NCBI GenBank assembly: GCA_946408995.1
Contig: CAMJUL010000022.1
Location: 1-50,195, forward strand
Direction of reading: 5' to 3'
DNA: 50,195 bases
Source of the DNA: an uncultured Clostridia bacterium
GTDB taxonomy: Bacteria > Bacillota > Clostridia > Christensenellales > Aristaeellaceae
The position numbers and the translations under genes were made by a program. The stretch's first letter is position 1. Each line of letters opens with the position of its first letter. The notes under the pieces were generated by a model. That model was not told the DNA's origin, searched no databases, and saw only the letters and a list, made by a program, of their open reading frames with translations. Shown here in pieces: positions 39,328-47,294 of the stretch.

Positions 39328-41082
39328 TCACTGGGGCTGTTTCAACTGGTTGACTTCTTTTTGCAGCATCATGATGCGTTGGATGATTTCCTGTCTTTCC
39401 GGCTGGTCCTGGGGCATGGAGCCTGCTTTTTCCTTGAGAAGGGCAATGTCTTTTCGGAAACGATCGATACGGAGGTTCCTCAGGCATTTCTGGGCAGCGA
39501 GGACAGCGTCCATTTCAGCGCTTTCGGAAACGCCGGCAACCGCGTCCGTCAGCTTTGACCGGACGGTCGGATCGTCCGTCTGGTCGATAAGGACGTCCAG
39601 GGTCTGCCCTGTCAAAAAAAGGCCGGCGTACTGCTGATAAACCGGATCCAGAAAATCTGCCGCCGAAACCGTGTCCTTTGGCAGGGACGCTGTCAAAAGC
39701 AGACCGAAAAGCAGCTTTTCGGAATAGCTGGGATCCGAACCGGCTCCCGGAGTTTGACGAAGCTGGGAGCGAAGAGGCCGGACAGCCGGTCCGGGGGCGC
39801 TTAATGCCGCGCCGATCTGGGAACGAAGCACCTCTTTGTCAAAACCGGTTTTCATGGACAGCAGTCCGAGGTAATAATCCAGTTCTACGGGTTCGCGGAT
39901 CTGTTTGAAAAGCTGTGCGCATTCCTTGGCAAAAACAAGCCGGTCTTCATCCTTTGACAGGTCTTTTCCCTCTTCGGCCCGATTCATCCTGTACCGGATG
40001 GGGTCCAGGGGCTTGAGACGGTCAAAGGCTTCCTTCCCCCGCTGACGGATAAATTCATCCGGGTCAAGGCCGTCCGGGAAGACGAGCACTTTGGCGGGAA
40101 TGCCTTCGGCTTGAAAGATGCCGAGCGCTTTGAGAATGGCGTTCTGACCCGGAGCGTCGCCGTCATAGGCGACCCAGATCTCAGGAGCGAACCGGTGGAG
40201 AAGACGGGCCTGTTCCGGCGTCAAAGCGGTGCCGAGGGTGGCGGCGGCGCCTTCAACGCCATACTGCGTCAGGGAGATAACGTCCATGTACCCTTCCACA
40301 AGAAGGACCCTTTTCAGATCCCGGGCTTTTCGAAGCAGGTTTGCCGCGAAAACCCCTTTCCGCTTGTTGAACACCAGCGTATCCGCCGTGTTCAGATACT
40401 TTGGCTGGCCTTGCCCAAGGATACGGCCTCCGAAGCCAAGCACATGACCGTTCTGACTGATGATGGGAAACATCGCGCGATGCCGGAACATGTCAAATGT
40501 CCTGTTGTTCCGCCCGGTACACAGGCCGGCCTGCTCCAGATCCTCCAGGGGATATCCCTTTTCCGTCAGAAAGCGCGTGGCCTGGTCCCACTCATCGGGA
40601 GCGGCCCCAAGCCCGAATTTTCGGATGACGTCATCTGTCAGGCCGCGGTTTCTGAAATAAGCCAGCACATCCTTTCCCTGTTCCGTCCACAGCAGGTGAT
40701 GATAATACCGGGCGGCCTCGGCGTTCAATTCATACAGGCGGGCCTTCCGGTCTTCCCTCTTTTGCCATTCCGGATCAAATTCCATTTCCGGTACGGCGAT
40801 ATGGGCCTGGTCGGCGATGAAACGGACCGCTTCGGTGTAGTTGAGATGCTCCATCTGCATGACGAACTGAACAACGTTTCCGCCGGCCTTGCAGCCAAAG
40901 CAATAATAAAGGTTCTTATCACGGTTGACATTGAAGGAGGGTGTTTTTTCATGATGAAACGGACAGAGACCGATGTAATTCCTGCCGTTTTTTTTCAGCG
41001 GAACATAGGCTGAGACAACCTGGACGATATCGATCTGGGCGTAGAACTGATCCATCCAGGCCTGTGGAAATCTACCGCTCAT
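39328..41082 (-). CDS. dnaG: DNA primase DnaG
   Basis: DnaG makes RNA primers at the replication fork. The 584-residue protein has the CHC2 zinc finger near 40-65 (CPFHHEKTPSF and YYCFGCKAGG), the RNA polymerase core with RNNRTFDMFRHR and GFGGRILGQGQPKYLN, the TOPRIM motifs LLVEGYMDVISL and VAYDGDAPGQ, and a helicase-binding C-terminal domain. The start ATG is 15 bases behind AGGAG. The leader to the left of the start, up to dgt, holds a cre-like site and a terminator. Confidence 0.97.
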   Translation of the reverse strand: MSGRFPQAWMDQFYAQIDIVQVVSAYVPLKKNGRNYIGLCPFHHEKTPSFNVNRDKNLYYCFGCKAGGNVVQFVMQMEHLNYTEAVRFIADQAHIAVPEMEFDPEWQKREDRKARLYELNAEAARYYHHLLWTEQGKDVLAYFRNRGLTDDVIRKFGLGAAPDEWDQATRFLTEKGYPLEDLEQAGLCTGRNNRTFDMFRHRAMFPIISQNGHVLGFGGRILGQGQPKYLNTADTLVFNKRKGVFAANLLRKARDLKRVLLVEGYMDVISLTQYGVEGAAATLGTALTPEQARLLHRFAPEIWVAYDGDAPGQNAILKALGIFQAEGIPAKVLVFPDGLDPDEFIRQRGKEAFDRLKPLDPIRYRMNRAEEGKDLSKDEDRLVFAKECAQLFKQIREPVELDYYLGLLSMKTGFDKEVLRSQIGAALSAPGPAVRPLRSQLRQTPGAGSDPSYSEKLLFGLLLTASLPKDTVSAADFLDPVYQQYAGLFLTGQTLDVLIDQTDDPTVRSKLTDAVAGVSESAEMDAVLAAQKCLRNLRIDRFRKDIALLKEKAGSMPQDQPERQEIIQRIMMLQKEVNQLKQPQ

Positions 41083-41235
41083 TTAAAAAACACCAGACTC
41101 CTTCCGAAGGCTGAATGCACGCAGTATGCACACAACGTTTGCCCGATCGGCGGGGGCTATCCTCAGGGATCCTTTCCCGTCCTGACCGGCAGGCAAGGGC
41201 CATGCATCGGTTGCAGACTTGCAAGCGCCCAACGG

Positions 41236-41249
41236 TGAAAACGCTTTCA
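41236..41249. promoter_or_regulatory. cre-like catabolite control site
   Basis: TGAAAACGCTTTCA fits the Bacillus CcpA cre consensus TGWAARCGYTWNCW at every position. It lies 154 bases before the dnaG start, between the dgt terminator and dnaG. I do not see a convincing sigma-A promoter next to it, so its function is inferred from sequence alone. Confidence 0.5.
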
Positions 41250-41266
41250 GAACATGTTTTCGCCGT

Positions 41267-41303
41267 AAAAAAAATATTTCCTGCTTAAAAACAAGAAATA
41301 TTT
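41267..41303 (-). terminator. Terminator of the trmD-dgt end of the ylxM operon
   Basis: AAATATTTCCTG (41272-41283) pairs with CAAGAAATATTT (41292-41303), a 12-base stem with one G-T pair and an 8-base loop; on the minus strand it is followed by eight T. It lies about 60 bases after the dgt stop. The 41083-41361 gap otherwise holds the cre-like site and no gene. Confidence 0.7.
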
Positions 41304-41361
41304 AAAAGGCTTTCTTCCAAGCTTTGGAAAAAGGCGGCCTTTCACAGGCGGGCGGCGGCGC

Positions 41362-42357
41362 TTAAAGGAACGCTTCCGGAATGAATGCCTTCTGATAGCA
41401 GCGGTAGGCATACCGGTCCGTCATACAGGCGATAAAGTCCGTAACGGCCCGTTCCGTTCCCTCCTGATAGGCGATCTGGATGTATTCCAAGGGCATTTTT
41501 TCCGGATTCTCCTGGTAATAGCCAAAGAGGGAGGAAAGGATATGGTCGCATTTTCTCTCTTCTTCTGTCCGCCAGGAGTCCATATAGACATTTTTGAACA
41601 TAAAGGAACGCAACTCATCCGTGGCCTGCTGGACCTCATCGCTCATCCTGAGGTGCTCCGAATCCACGCTCTCCCGGATCAGACTGCGGATCATGGTGTC
41701 GATCCTTTCGCCATGCGTCCTTCCAAGCACCGAAATGCAATTCTCAGGAAGCTCAAAGGGCTGAAGAACGCCGGCGCGGAGCGCATCGTCGATGTCGTGG
41801 TTGATATAGGCGATTCGGTCTGCCCGTGCGACGCATTCCCCCTCCAGGGTGGAAGGCGTCCCCTGGCCGGAATGGTTCAGGATGCCGTCACGGACCTCCC
41901 AGGTCAGGTTCAGACCGGATCCGTTTTCAAGCTTTTCAACGATCCGAAGGCTCTGCTCGTTATGGCGGAATCCTTTGGCTGCCAACTGATCCAGGCATCG
42001 TTCCCCAATGTGGCCAAAGGGGGTATGCCCCAGGTCGTGCCCCAGCGCGATGGCTTCCGTCAGGTCCTCGTTCAGACGAAGGCATCGGGCGATGGTTCTG
42101 GCTACTTGCGTGACCTCCAGGGTGTGGGTCAAACGCGTTCGGTAATGGTCCCCCTCCGGCGCGATGAAAACCTGGGTTTTGAATTTCAGACGGCGAAAGC
42201 TTTTGCAGTGGATAATCCTGTCCCTGTCCCGCTGGTAACACGTTCTCATGGAGCAGGGCTCAAGGGCTCTTTCCCTGCCCCGGGAATGGATGCTCAGACT
42301 CGCGCGCGGGGAAAGCCGCTGCGCTTCCTCCTCCTCCAGGCGCTCACGGATCGTCAT
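41362..42357 (-). CDS. dgt: dGTP triphosphohydrolase-like HD protein
   Basis: A 331-residue HD-domain dNTPase of the Dgt family, which splits dNTPs into nucleoside and triphosphate and controls dNTP pools. Family marks: QRDRDRIIHCKSFRRLKFKTQVF, RTRLTHTLEVTQVARTIA with the first metal His, ALGHDLGHTPFGHIGE with the HD pair, GFRHNEQSLRI, GILNHSGQG and ADRIAYINHDIDDA. The start overlaps the trmD stop (ATGA), so it is translationally coupled to trmD. Confidence 0.92.
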   Translation of the reverse strand: MTIRERLEEEEAQRLSPRASLSIHSRGRERALEPCSMRTCYQRDRDRIIHCKSFRRLKFKTQVFIAPEGDHYRTRLTHTLEVTQVARTIARCLRLNEDLTEAIALGHDLGHTPFGHIGERCLDQLAAKGFRHNEQSLRIVEKLENGSGLNLTWEVRDGILNHSGQGTPSTLEGECVARADRIAYINHDIDDALRAGVLQPFELPENCISVLGRTHGERIDTMIRSLIRESVDSEHLRMSDEVQQATDELRSFMFKNVYMDSWRTEEERKCDHILSSLFGYYQENPEKMPLEYIQIAYQEGTERAVTDFIACMTDRYAYRCYQKAFIPEAFL

Positions 42358-43070
42358 GAAGAACTCCCCTTCCTTTCGTCAGATCGACGCTGATACTGCG
42401 CGTAAAGATCCGGCCGCTTTTCCCGGGTCAGAAGGAGCGCCTGCTCCCTGCGCCAGGCACGGATCCTTGCATGATCTCCGTTTAACAGAACCTCGGGCAC
42501 TTCCATACCCTCAAAGACACGGGGTCTTGTATACTGAGGGTATTCAAGAAGCCCCTCTGAGGAGAAGCTTTCGTCTTCGGCGCTTAATGCGGAACCCAGC
42601 ACGCCCGGGATCAGCCGGGCGATGCAGTCGCTGACGATCATGGCGGGAAGCTCGCCCCCGGTCAGGATGAAATCCCCGATGGAGACCTCCATGTCCACAT
42701 ACTTGTCGATAACCCGCTGATCAATGCCCTCATAGTGCCCGCAAAGAAGGACGAGGTGCGTTTCACGGGCAAGGGATTCCGCAAGCCGCTGTGTAAAGGG
42801 TACCCCCTTGGGGCTCATATACAGGACTTTCCCAGGACAGCCGGCCGTTACGTGCTTGATCGCGTCGGCAGCGGGCTGTGCCATCATCAGCATGCCGGCC
42901 CCCCCGCCATAGGGGTAATCGTCGGTGTTTTTATGCTTGCTTTCGGAAAAGGGACGGATGTCGGTGCAGGAAATATCGATCAGTCCCGCAGAAACGGCCC
43001 TTCCGAGAATACTGGTTTGCAGAAAGCTGTCGAAAAAGTGCGGAAAAATGGTTAAAATATCAATTTTCAT
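42354..43070 (-). CDS. trmD: tRNA (guanine(37)-N1)-methyltransferase TrmD
   Basis: TrmD methylates G37 next to the anticodon and prevents frameshifting. The 238-residue SPOUT enzyme has IDILTIFPHFFDSFLQTSI at the start, DDYPYGGGAGMLM, the knotted SAM site LLCGHYEGIDQRVIDKYVDMEVSIGDF split across residues 110-138, and LTGGELPAM. Length is typical. The following gene is dgt, where rplS usually stands. Confidence 0.97.
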   Translation of the reverse strand: MKIDILTIFPHFFDSFLQTSILGRAVSAGLIDISCTDIRPFSESKHKNTDDYPYGGGAGMLMMAQPAADAIKHVTAGCPGKVLYMSPKGVPFTQRLAESLARETHLVLLCGHYEGIDQRVIDKYVDMEVSIGDFILTGGELPAMIVSDCIARLIPGVLGSALSAEDESFSSEGLLEYPQYTRPRVFEGMEVPEVLLNGDHARIRAWRREQALLLTREKRPDLYAQYQRRSDERKGSSS

Positions 43071-43128
43071 GCGGGAGAAATCCTCTCAGCAGGCAAAACA
43101 GACCAAAGTACAATCAGCGGCGGAGCCA

Positions 43129-43656
43129 TCAGGACTCATCCTGGAGCAGCGCGGTTTCCCAAAACCGCTTTGGGCAGGCAAACACTTTTTTGGCAGCCGG
43201 GTCCGTTTCCGGGAACACATTCAGCAAAGCGGGGACGTAATACAGGCCCTCCTGCCTCCTGACGCAATAAACGTCCTGAGAGGGAAAATGCAGGACCTGT
43301 TCCAAGGTGCCTATGAGTTCATCGGTTTCTTGAGCAACCACTCTGCTGCCCACCAGATCCGCTACCAGGTCTGTGTTCACCGGAAGCGGATTGTTTCTGC
43401 GGTCCAGATACAGGGCCTTTCCGCGCAGAGGCTCCGCCTCGTTTCGCGAAGAAACCATGGGACTTGAAAGATAGACTTGTCCGTTTCTTCTGGAAAGGGC
43501 GCTGACCGGAAAAGGCCGGTACCGGTTTTCCTCAAGCAAGTATGCGCAGTTGATTCCGGAGAGAAAAGCGGGACTGTCCAGGTCCGTATCCACCTTCATC
43601 TCGCCCTTGATTCCCTGCGGGCGGGTGATGGTTCCCCAGAGGTAGTAGGTCTCCAA
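43129..43656 (-). CDS. rimM: Ribosome maturation factor RimM
   Basis: RimM helps assemble the head of the 30S subunit and binds S19. The 175-residue protein has the N-terminal barrel (GTITRPQGIKGEMKVDTDLDS) and the PRC-barrel C-terminal half (DLVGSRVVAQETDELIGTLEQVLHFPSQDVYCVR). I prefer the TTG at 43656, 9 bases after GGGGG; a second in-frame TTG at 43662 is only 3 bases from it. A terminator-like hairpin precedes the gene. Confidence 0.92.
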   Translation of the reverse strand: METYYLWGTITRPQGIKGEMKVDTDLDSPAFLSGINCAYLLEENRYRPFPVSALSRRNGQVYLSSPMVSSRNEAEPLRGKALYLDRRNNPLPVNTDLVADLVGSRVVAQETDELIGTLEQVLHFPSQDVYCVRRQEGLYYVPALLNVFPETDPAAKKVFACPKRFWETALLQDES

Positions 43657-43672
43657 AGCCAAAGGCCCCCTT

Positions 43673-43702
43673 TAAAAAGAAACGGGCGGCTGGCAGCCGC
43701 CC
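43673..43702 (-). terminator. Hairpin with T-tract between khpA and rimM
   Basis: GGGCGGCT and AGCCGCCC form an 8-base GC-rich stem with a 3-base loop, and on the minus strand GTTTCTTTTT follows. It starts about 10 bases after the khpA stop. It may end or reduce the rpsP-khpA transcript before rimM. Confidence 0.65.
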
Positions 43703-43711
43703 ACTTGCTTA

Positions 43712-43939
43712 TTATTGTATTTCAACAAAAACCGGTTTTGCATCCTTGGCGGTCGCGGCTTTAATAACGGTGCGGATCGCCTTGGCAATCCGTCCCTGCT
43801 TTCCGATTACCTTTCCCATGTCCTCCGAAGCAACATTCAATTCAAGAATGATCGCTTCTGGCCCCTCTGTTTCGGTGACCTGAACGGCCTCTGGATGCTC
43901 AACAAGAGATTTTGCCAGGAAAAGCAATAATTCCTGCAT
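43712..43939 (-). CDS. khpA: KH-domain RNA-binding protein KhpA
   Basis: A 75-residue single-KH protein, formerly YlqC, that with KhpB (Jag) binds small RNAs in Gram-positive bacteria. The GxxG loop of the KH fold is in GKVIGKQGRIAKAIRT. The ATG at 43939 is 7 bases behind AAAGGA. It lies between rpsP and rimM, its usual position. Confidence 0.93.
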   Translation of the reverse strand: MQELLLFLAKSLVEHPEAVQVTETEGPEAIILELNVASEDMGKVIGKQGRIAKAIRTVIKAATAKDAKPVFVEIQ

Positions 43940-43961
43940 GGACAAATCCTTTCTTGGCGGC

Positions 43962-44207
43962 TTAGTCCTGAATCGCGCCGGACTTCTTCAGAAGAATACG
44001 GACCGTGTCGGTGGGCTGAGCACCATTTTTCATCCACTGAATGGCTTTCTCGTTGTCGATCTTGATGTCGGCGGGGTTCTTCATGGGATCGTAATACCCG
44101 ATTTCCTCAATAAACCGGCCATCCCTGGGGCTGCGGATATCCGCGACGACGACACGATAGAAAGGCTTTTTCTTCATACCCATTCTCTTCAGACGAATCT
44201 TGACCAT
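43962..44207 (-). CDS. rpsP: Ribosomal protein S16
   Basis: An 81-residue small-subunit protein. [20 protein letters not shown] at the N-terminus and YDPMKNP are diagnostic. The ATG at 44207 lies 8 bases behind AGGAGG; the longer reading to 44225 is in the SD region. Confidence 0.97.
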   Translation of the reverse strand: MVKIRLKRMGMKKKPFYRVVVADIRSPRDGRFIEEIGYYDPMKNPADIKIDNEKAIQWMKNGAQPTDTVRILLKKSGAIQD

Positions 44208-44274
44208 TTTGTAATCCTCCTGCATCAGTTGAAATTATTTATGGAAATCATTGTAAAATGATTGCCTGCTTTTG

Positions 44275-45612
44275 TCAGCGCAGATTCATGTTCTTCATGG
44301 TTCGAAGAACCGCTTTTTTATTGCCCATCATCTGCTTCATCATGGTCTTCATTTGGTCGAACTGGCGCATCAGGGCATTGACGTCCTGAACCCCGACCCC
44401 CGCACCGGCGGCGATGCGCTTTCTGCGGGAGGCGTTCAGGATCTCGGGATGCCGCCTTTCCTTGGGGGTCATGCTCCGGATGATGGCCTCGGGCTTTTTC
44501 AGCGCGCCTTCGTCGATGTCCATGTTTTTCAGCTTGCTTCCGATGCCGGGAAGCATTCCGATCACATTTTGCAGCGGTCCCATTTTTTTCATCTGCTGCA
44601 TTTGCTCCAGAAAGTCTTCCAGGTCCATATCCATGGGGTTCTTGCGCAGATTCTTTTTCCTGTCATCCTCCCCGGCCATATTGGAGGCTTCCACTGCTTT
44701 TTCGATCAGCGTCAGCATGTCCCCCATGCCGAGGATCCTGCCGGCCATCCGGTCGGGGAAGAAGGGCTCCAGGTCCTGAAGCTTCTCACCGGTGCCCGCG
44801 AATTTGATCGGCTTTCCGGTAACGGCCCGGACGGACAGCGCGGCGCCTCCGCGGGTGTCGCTGTCAAGCTTGGTCAGGATGACACCGTCGATGGAGAGCT
44901 TTTCATTGAATGTTTTGGCTACGTTGACCGCGTCCTGACCGGTCATGGAGTCGATGACCAAAAGGATCTCCTGGGGATGAACCGCGCTTTTGATGCGTTC
45001 AAGCTCGGGCATCAGGGATTCATCGATGTGCAGCCGGCCGGCGGTATCGATGATCAGCACGTCACGGCCATAATAGCGGGCATAGTCGATGGCTTCCCTG
45101 GCGGTAAGGACCGGATCCTGGGTCCCTTTTTCAAAAACCGGGACGTTGGCCTGCTCGCCCACGATCTGCAGCTGTTTGATGGCTGCGGGGCGGTAGATGT
45201 CGCAGGCCGCGAGCAGGGGCTTTTTGCCCTGCTTGGTCAGATAAAGGGCAAGCTTTGCTGCCATGGTGGTCTTGCCGGCGCCCTGAAGGCCGCAGAGCAG
45301 ATAAACGGTCGGGACCTGGGGGGACCATGTCAGTTTGGCGACGGAGCCGCCCATCAGTTCGGTCAATTCGTCATTGACGATTTTGATGACCTGCTGACCG
45401 GCGTTGAGGGTGGAGAGGATCTCCGTTCCGATGCAGCGCTCGCTGACTTTTTTGATGAAATCTTTGACCACCAGGTAGTTGACATCCGCTTCAAGCAGGG
45501 CCATCCGGACCTCCCGCATGGCGTCCTTGATGTTCTGCTCGTTCAGTTTTCCCTTGCCGGTAAGCTTTTTAAACGCGTTTTGCAGTTTTTCGGTAAGTCC
45601 TTCAAACGCCAT
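44275..45612 (-). CDS. ffh: Signal recognition particle protein Ffh
   Basis: Ffh binds signal sequences and 4.5S/6S-type SRP RNA and partners FtsY. The 445-residue protein has the N domain, the GTPase with GLQGAGKTT, DIYRPAAIKQL, DTAGRLHIDESLM and TKLDSDTRGGAALS, and a C-terminal Met-rich M domain starting near 325 with GMLPGIGSKL and SRRKRIAAGAGVGVQDVN. Its start directly follows the ylxM stop. Confidence 0.98.
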   Translation of the reverse strand: MAFEGLTEKLQNAFKKLTGKGKLNEQNIKDAMREVRMALLEADVNYLVVKDFIKKVSERCIGTEILSTLNAGQQVIKIVNDELTELMGGSVAKLTWSPQVPTVYLLCGLQGAGKTTMAAKLALYLTKQGKKPLLAACDIYRPAAIKQLQIVGEQANVPVFEKGTQDPVLTAREAIDYARYYGRDVLIIDTAGRLHIDESLMPELERIKSAVHPQEILLVIDSMTGQDAVNVAKTFNEKLSIDGVILTKLDSDTRGGAALSVRAVTGKPIKFAGTGEKLQDLEPFFPDRMAGRILGMGDMLTLIEKAVEASNMAGEDDRKKNLRKNPMDMDLEDFLEQMQQMKKMGPLQNVIGMLPGIGSKLKNMDIDEGALKKPEAIIRSMTPKERRHPEILNASRRKRIAAGAGVGVQDVNALMRQFDQMKTMMKQMMGNKKAVLRTMKNMNLR

Positions 45613-45972
45613 TCAGCAATCCTCCCTGTCAAGAATCGACTGTAAAACAGCCTTGACCCTTTCAGCCGATTCAGGCAGCTTTTCCTTGGGGACGCTCAGC
45701 AGCTCAAGACAATTGAAAAGCTGGGCATTGCGCTGCCGCGCGGTGGAGATCAGGTGCAGTCTGTTCTCAAAATCATTCAGCAGGCGCTCGGACTTGGTGA
45801 TGGTGTCGTAGGCGCTCTGTCTGGAGATGCGGTACTGCTCCCCGATCTCCGAGAAGGACCAGTCCTCATCCGCAAAAAGCCTTGTCATGCTGAACTGGGT
45901 CTCCGTCAGCAGGACGCCGTAAAAAGAAAGCAGCTCCGAAAGCTCTGCTTTTCTGTCAGCGATGGTGTTCAT
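45613..45972 (-). CDS. ylxM: YlxM-type helix-turn-helix protein
   Basis: A 119-residue cytosolic protein of the YlxM/p13 family, placed before ffh in most Firmicutes and thought to act with the SRP pathway. The helix-turn-helix is at about 35-60 (SFSEIGEQYRISRQSAYDTITKSE). I use the ATG at 45972; a GTG at 45981 is also possible since GGAGG is only two bases before the ATG. First gene of the ylxM-ffh-rpsP-khpA operon. Confidence 0.85.
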   Translation of the reverse strand: MNTIADRKAELSELLSFYGVLLTETQFSMTRLFADEDWSFSEIGEQYRISRQSAYDTITKSERLLNDFENRLHLISTARQRNAQLFNCLELLSVPKEKLPESAERVKAVLQSILDREDC

Positions 45973-46003
45973 TTCCTCCACGCTTCCCCCTGACAAGCAG
46001 TTC

Positions 46004-46050
46004 CGCTTGACAATGCCCTATTATACACCTCTTCCCGGAACTGTCAAGCG
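46004..46050. repeat. Inverted repeat overlapping the ylxM promoter
   Basis: CGCTTGACA (46004-46012) and TGTCAAGCG (46042-46050) are perfect inverted copies, 29 bases apart. The right copy contains the -35 box of the ylxM promoter; the left copy lies just past the expected transcription start. Confidence 0.5.
46020..46047 (-). promoter_or_regulatory. Promoter of the ylxM-ffh operon
   Basis: Consensus boxes on the minus strand: TTGACA (46047-46042), 16 bases, TATAAT (46025-46020). Confidence 0.85.
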
Positions 46051-46072
46051 TTTTTCCTTTACAAACTTTCTG

Positions 46073-46101
46073 TTGAACTGGACACTTTTTTTTGATATAA
46101 T
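46073..46101 (+). promoter_or_regulatory. Promoter of the flavin cassette
   Basis: TTGAAC (46073-46078), 17 bases, TATAAT (46096-46101) with TG one base before it (extended -10). It diverges from the ylxM promoter. The leader of about 88 bases to apbE is GC-rich, with GGCGG and CCGCC segments that can pair, but I could not fit it to a known riboswitch. Confidence 0.8.
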
Positions 46102-46195
46102 TTTACCCACAGGGCCGGGCGGATTGAAAACGTACGAAGGATGGGGGCCGCCGGTAAGCCGCCTGCAGAACACACAGAAAGGACGAACCGAATAA

Positions 46196-47278
46196 TTGGC
46201 TATGACGCGCATTGGACTGAGGGCTGTTCCCCGTGTCAGGCTTCTGTGCCTGCTTTCCGCATTGGTGCTGTCGGCAGTGTTTTTTTCCCCGTCTCTTGCT
46301 GTATCCGAGGACTATTCCAAGTATTCCAATTCGTTCTTCGACGCCTTTGATACGGTGACGACCCTGACCGGTTATACCGCTGACAAGGAATCGTTTGATT
46401 TGGCGTTTAATCACATAAAGAGCCTTTTTTTTCGGTATCATCGTATTTATGACGCGTACAACGAATACGAGAACGTAAAGAACCTGTGGTTCCTTAACCG
46501 GAACGCCTCAGAGGGATATACACAGGTCGAGCCGGAACTGATGGAGCTGCTTGTGTGGCTCAGGCAAGCGCAAAAGGAGACCCGTGGCCGTGTCAACATT
46601 GCCATGGGTTCGGTTTTGTCCATCTGGCACCGCTGCCGCGAAGAGGGCACCACGGTCCCTTCCAGAGCCGAGCTGGAGGAAGCGGCGCTCCACACGGATT
46701 TTGACCGCATTCGCCTGGACACGGAGAATTGCAGCGTCTTCTTTGACGACCCGGGACTCCAGATAGACCTTGGGGCGGTGGCAAAAGGCTATGTGGTGGA
46801 GATCGCCGCAGGATGGCTGAGGGAGCATATGCCTTCTTTTATTCTCAGCGCCGGCGGCAACGTACGCTGCGGGACCTCCCCCATGGACGGAAGGGACCGC
46901 TGGGGGGTGGCCATTTCTGATCCGGATGACCCAAGCATGTATATGGACGTGCTCTATTTGACGGATCTGTCGGTTGTGACCAGCGGGGATTATCAGCGCT
47001 ATTATACGGTGGATGGGGTGCGCTACCATCATATCATTGATCCCGATACGCTGATGCCGGCGGATTTTATGCGGGCCGTAACGGTGGTTACCGAGGATTC
47101 CGGCGTGGCGGACCTGCTGTCCACCGCCTTTTTCAACCTGTCGTATGAAGAAGGCCGGAAATGGGCGGATTCCATGGAACATACTGAAGTCTACTGGGTG
47201 TTGAAGGATGGAACTGTCCATATGACGGATGGCTTTTCAAGAATGCTCCGGTCCTATGGGGCCGGCAGCAGAAACTGA
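46196..47278 (+). CDS. apbE: Secreted FAD:protein FMN transferase ApbE
   Basis: ApbE uses FAD to attach FMN by a phosphoester bond to threonine in extracytosolic flavoproteins. The 360-residue protein has a hydrophobic signal segment at about 14-32. Family marks are IDLGAVAKGYVVE with the FAD/Mg region, LSAGGNVRCG, VTSGDYQRYYTVDGVRYHHIIDPDTLMPAD and ADLLSTAFFNLS with the metal-site residues. The start is probably the TTG at 46196 (SD AAAGGA 12 bases upstream); an ATG lies at 46202. The next gene starts 16 bases after its stop and two genes later comes its likely substrate. Confidence 0.93.
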   Translation: MAMTRIGLRAVPRVRLLCLLSALVLSAVFFSPSLAVSEDYSKYSNSFFDAFDTVTTLTGYTADKESFDLAFNHIKSLFFRYHRIYDAYNEYENVKNLWFLNRNASEGYTQVEPELMELLVWLRQAQKETRGRVNIAMGSVLSIWHRCREEGTTVPSRAELEEAALHTDFDRIRLDTENCSVFFDDPGLQIDLGAVAKGYVVEIAAGWLREHMPSFILSAGGNVRCGTSPMDGRDRWGVAISDPDDPSMYMDVLYLTDLSVVTSGDYQRYYTVDGVRYHHIIDPDTLMPADFMRAVTVVTEDSGVADLLSTAFFNLSYEEGRKWADSMEHTEVYWVLKDGTVHMTDGFSRMLRSYGAGSRN

Positions 47279-47294
47279 ATGCGGGAGGGATTGG

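Noticed and set aside
41250-41261. LexA-like box GAACATGTTTTC before dnaG
   Set aside because: It has one mismatch to GAAC-N4-GTTC and lies next to an A/T-rich terminator; a single imperfect half is not enough to claim SOS control.
46108-46195. FMN or cyclic-di-GMP riboswitch in the apbE leader
   Set aside because: The leader is GC-rich with GCCGCCGGTAAGCCGCC, vaguely like parts of the RFN element, and begins with CACAGGGC like GEMM RNAs, but the conserved cores of both are missing and it is too short for RFN.
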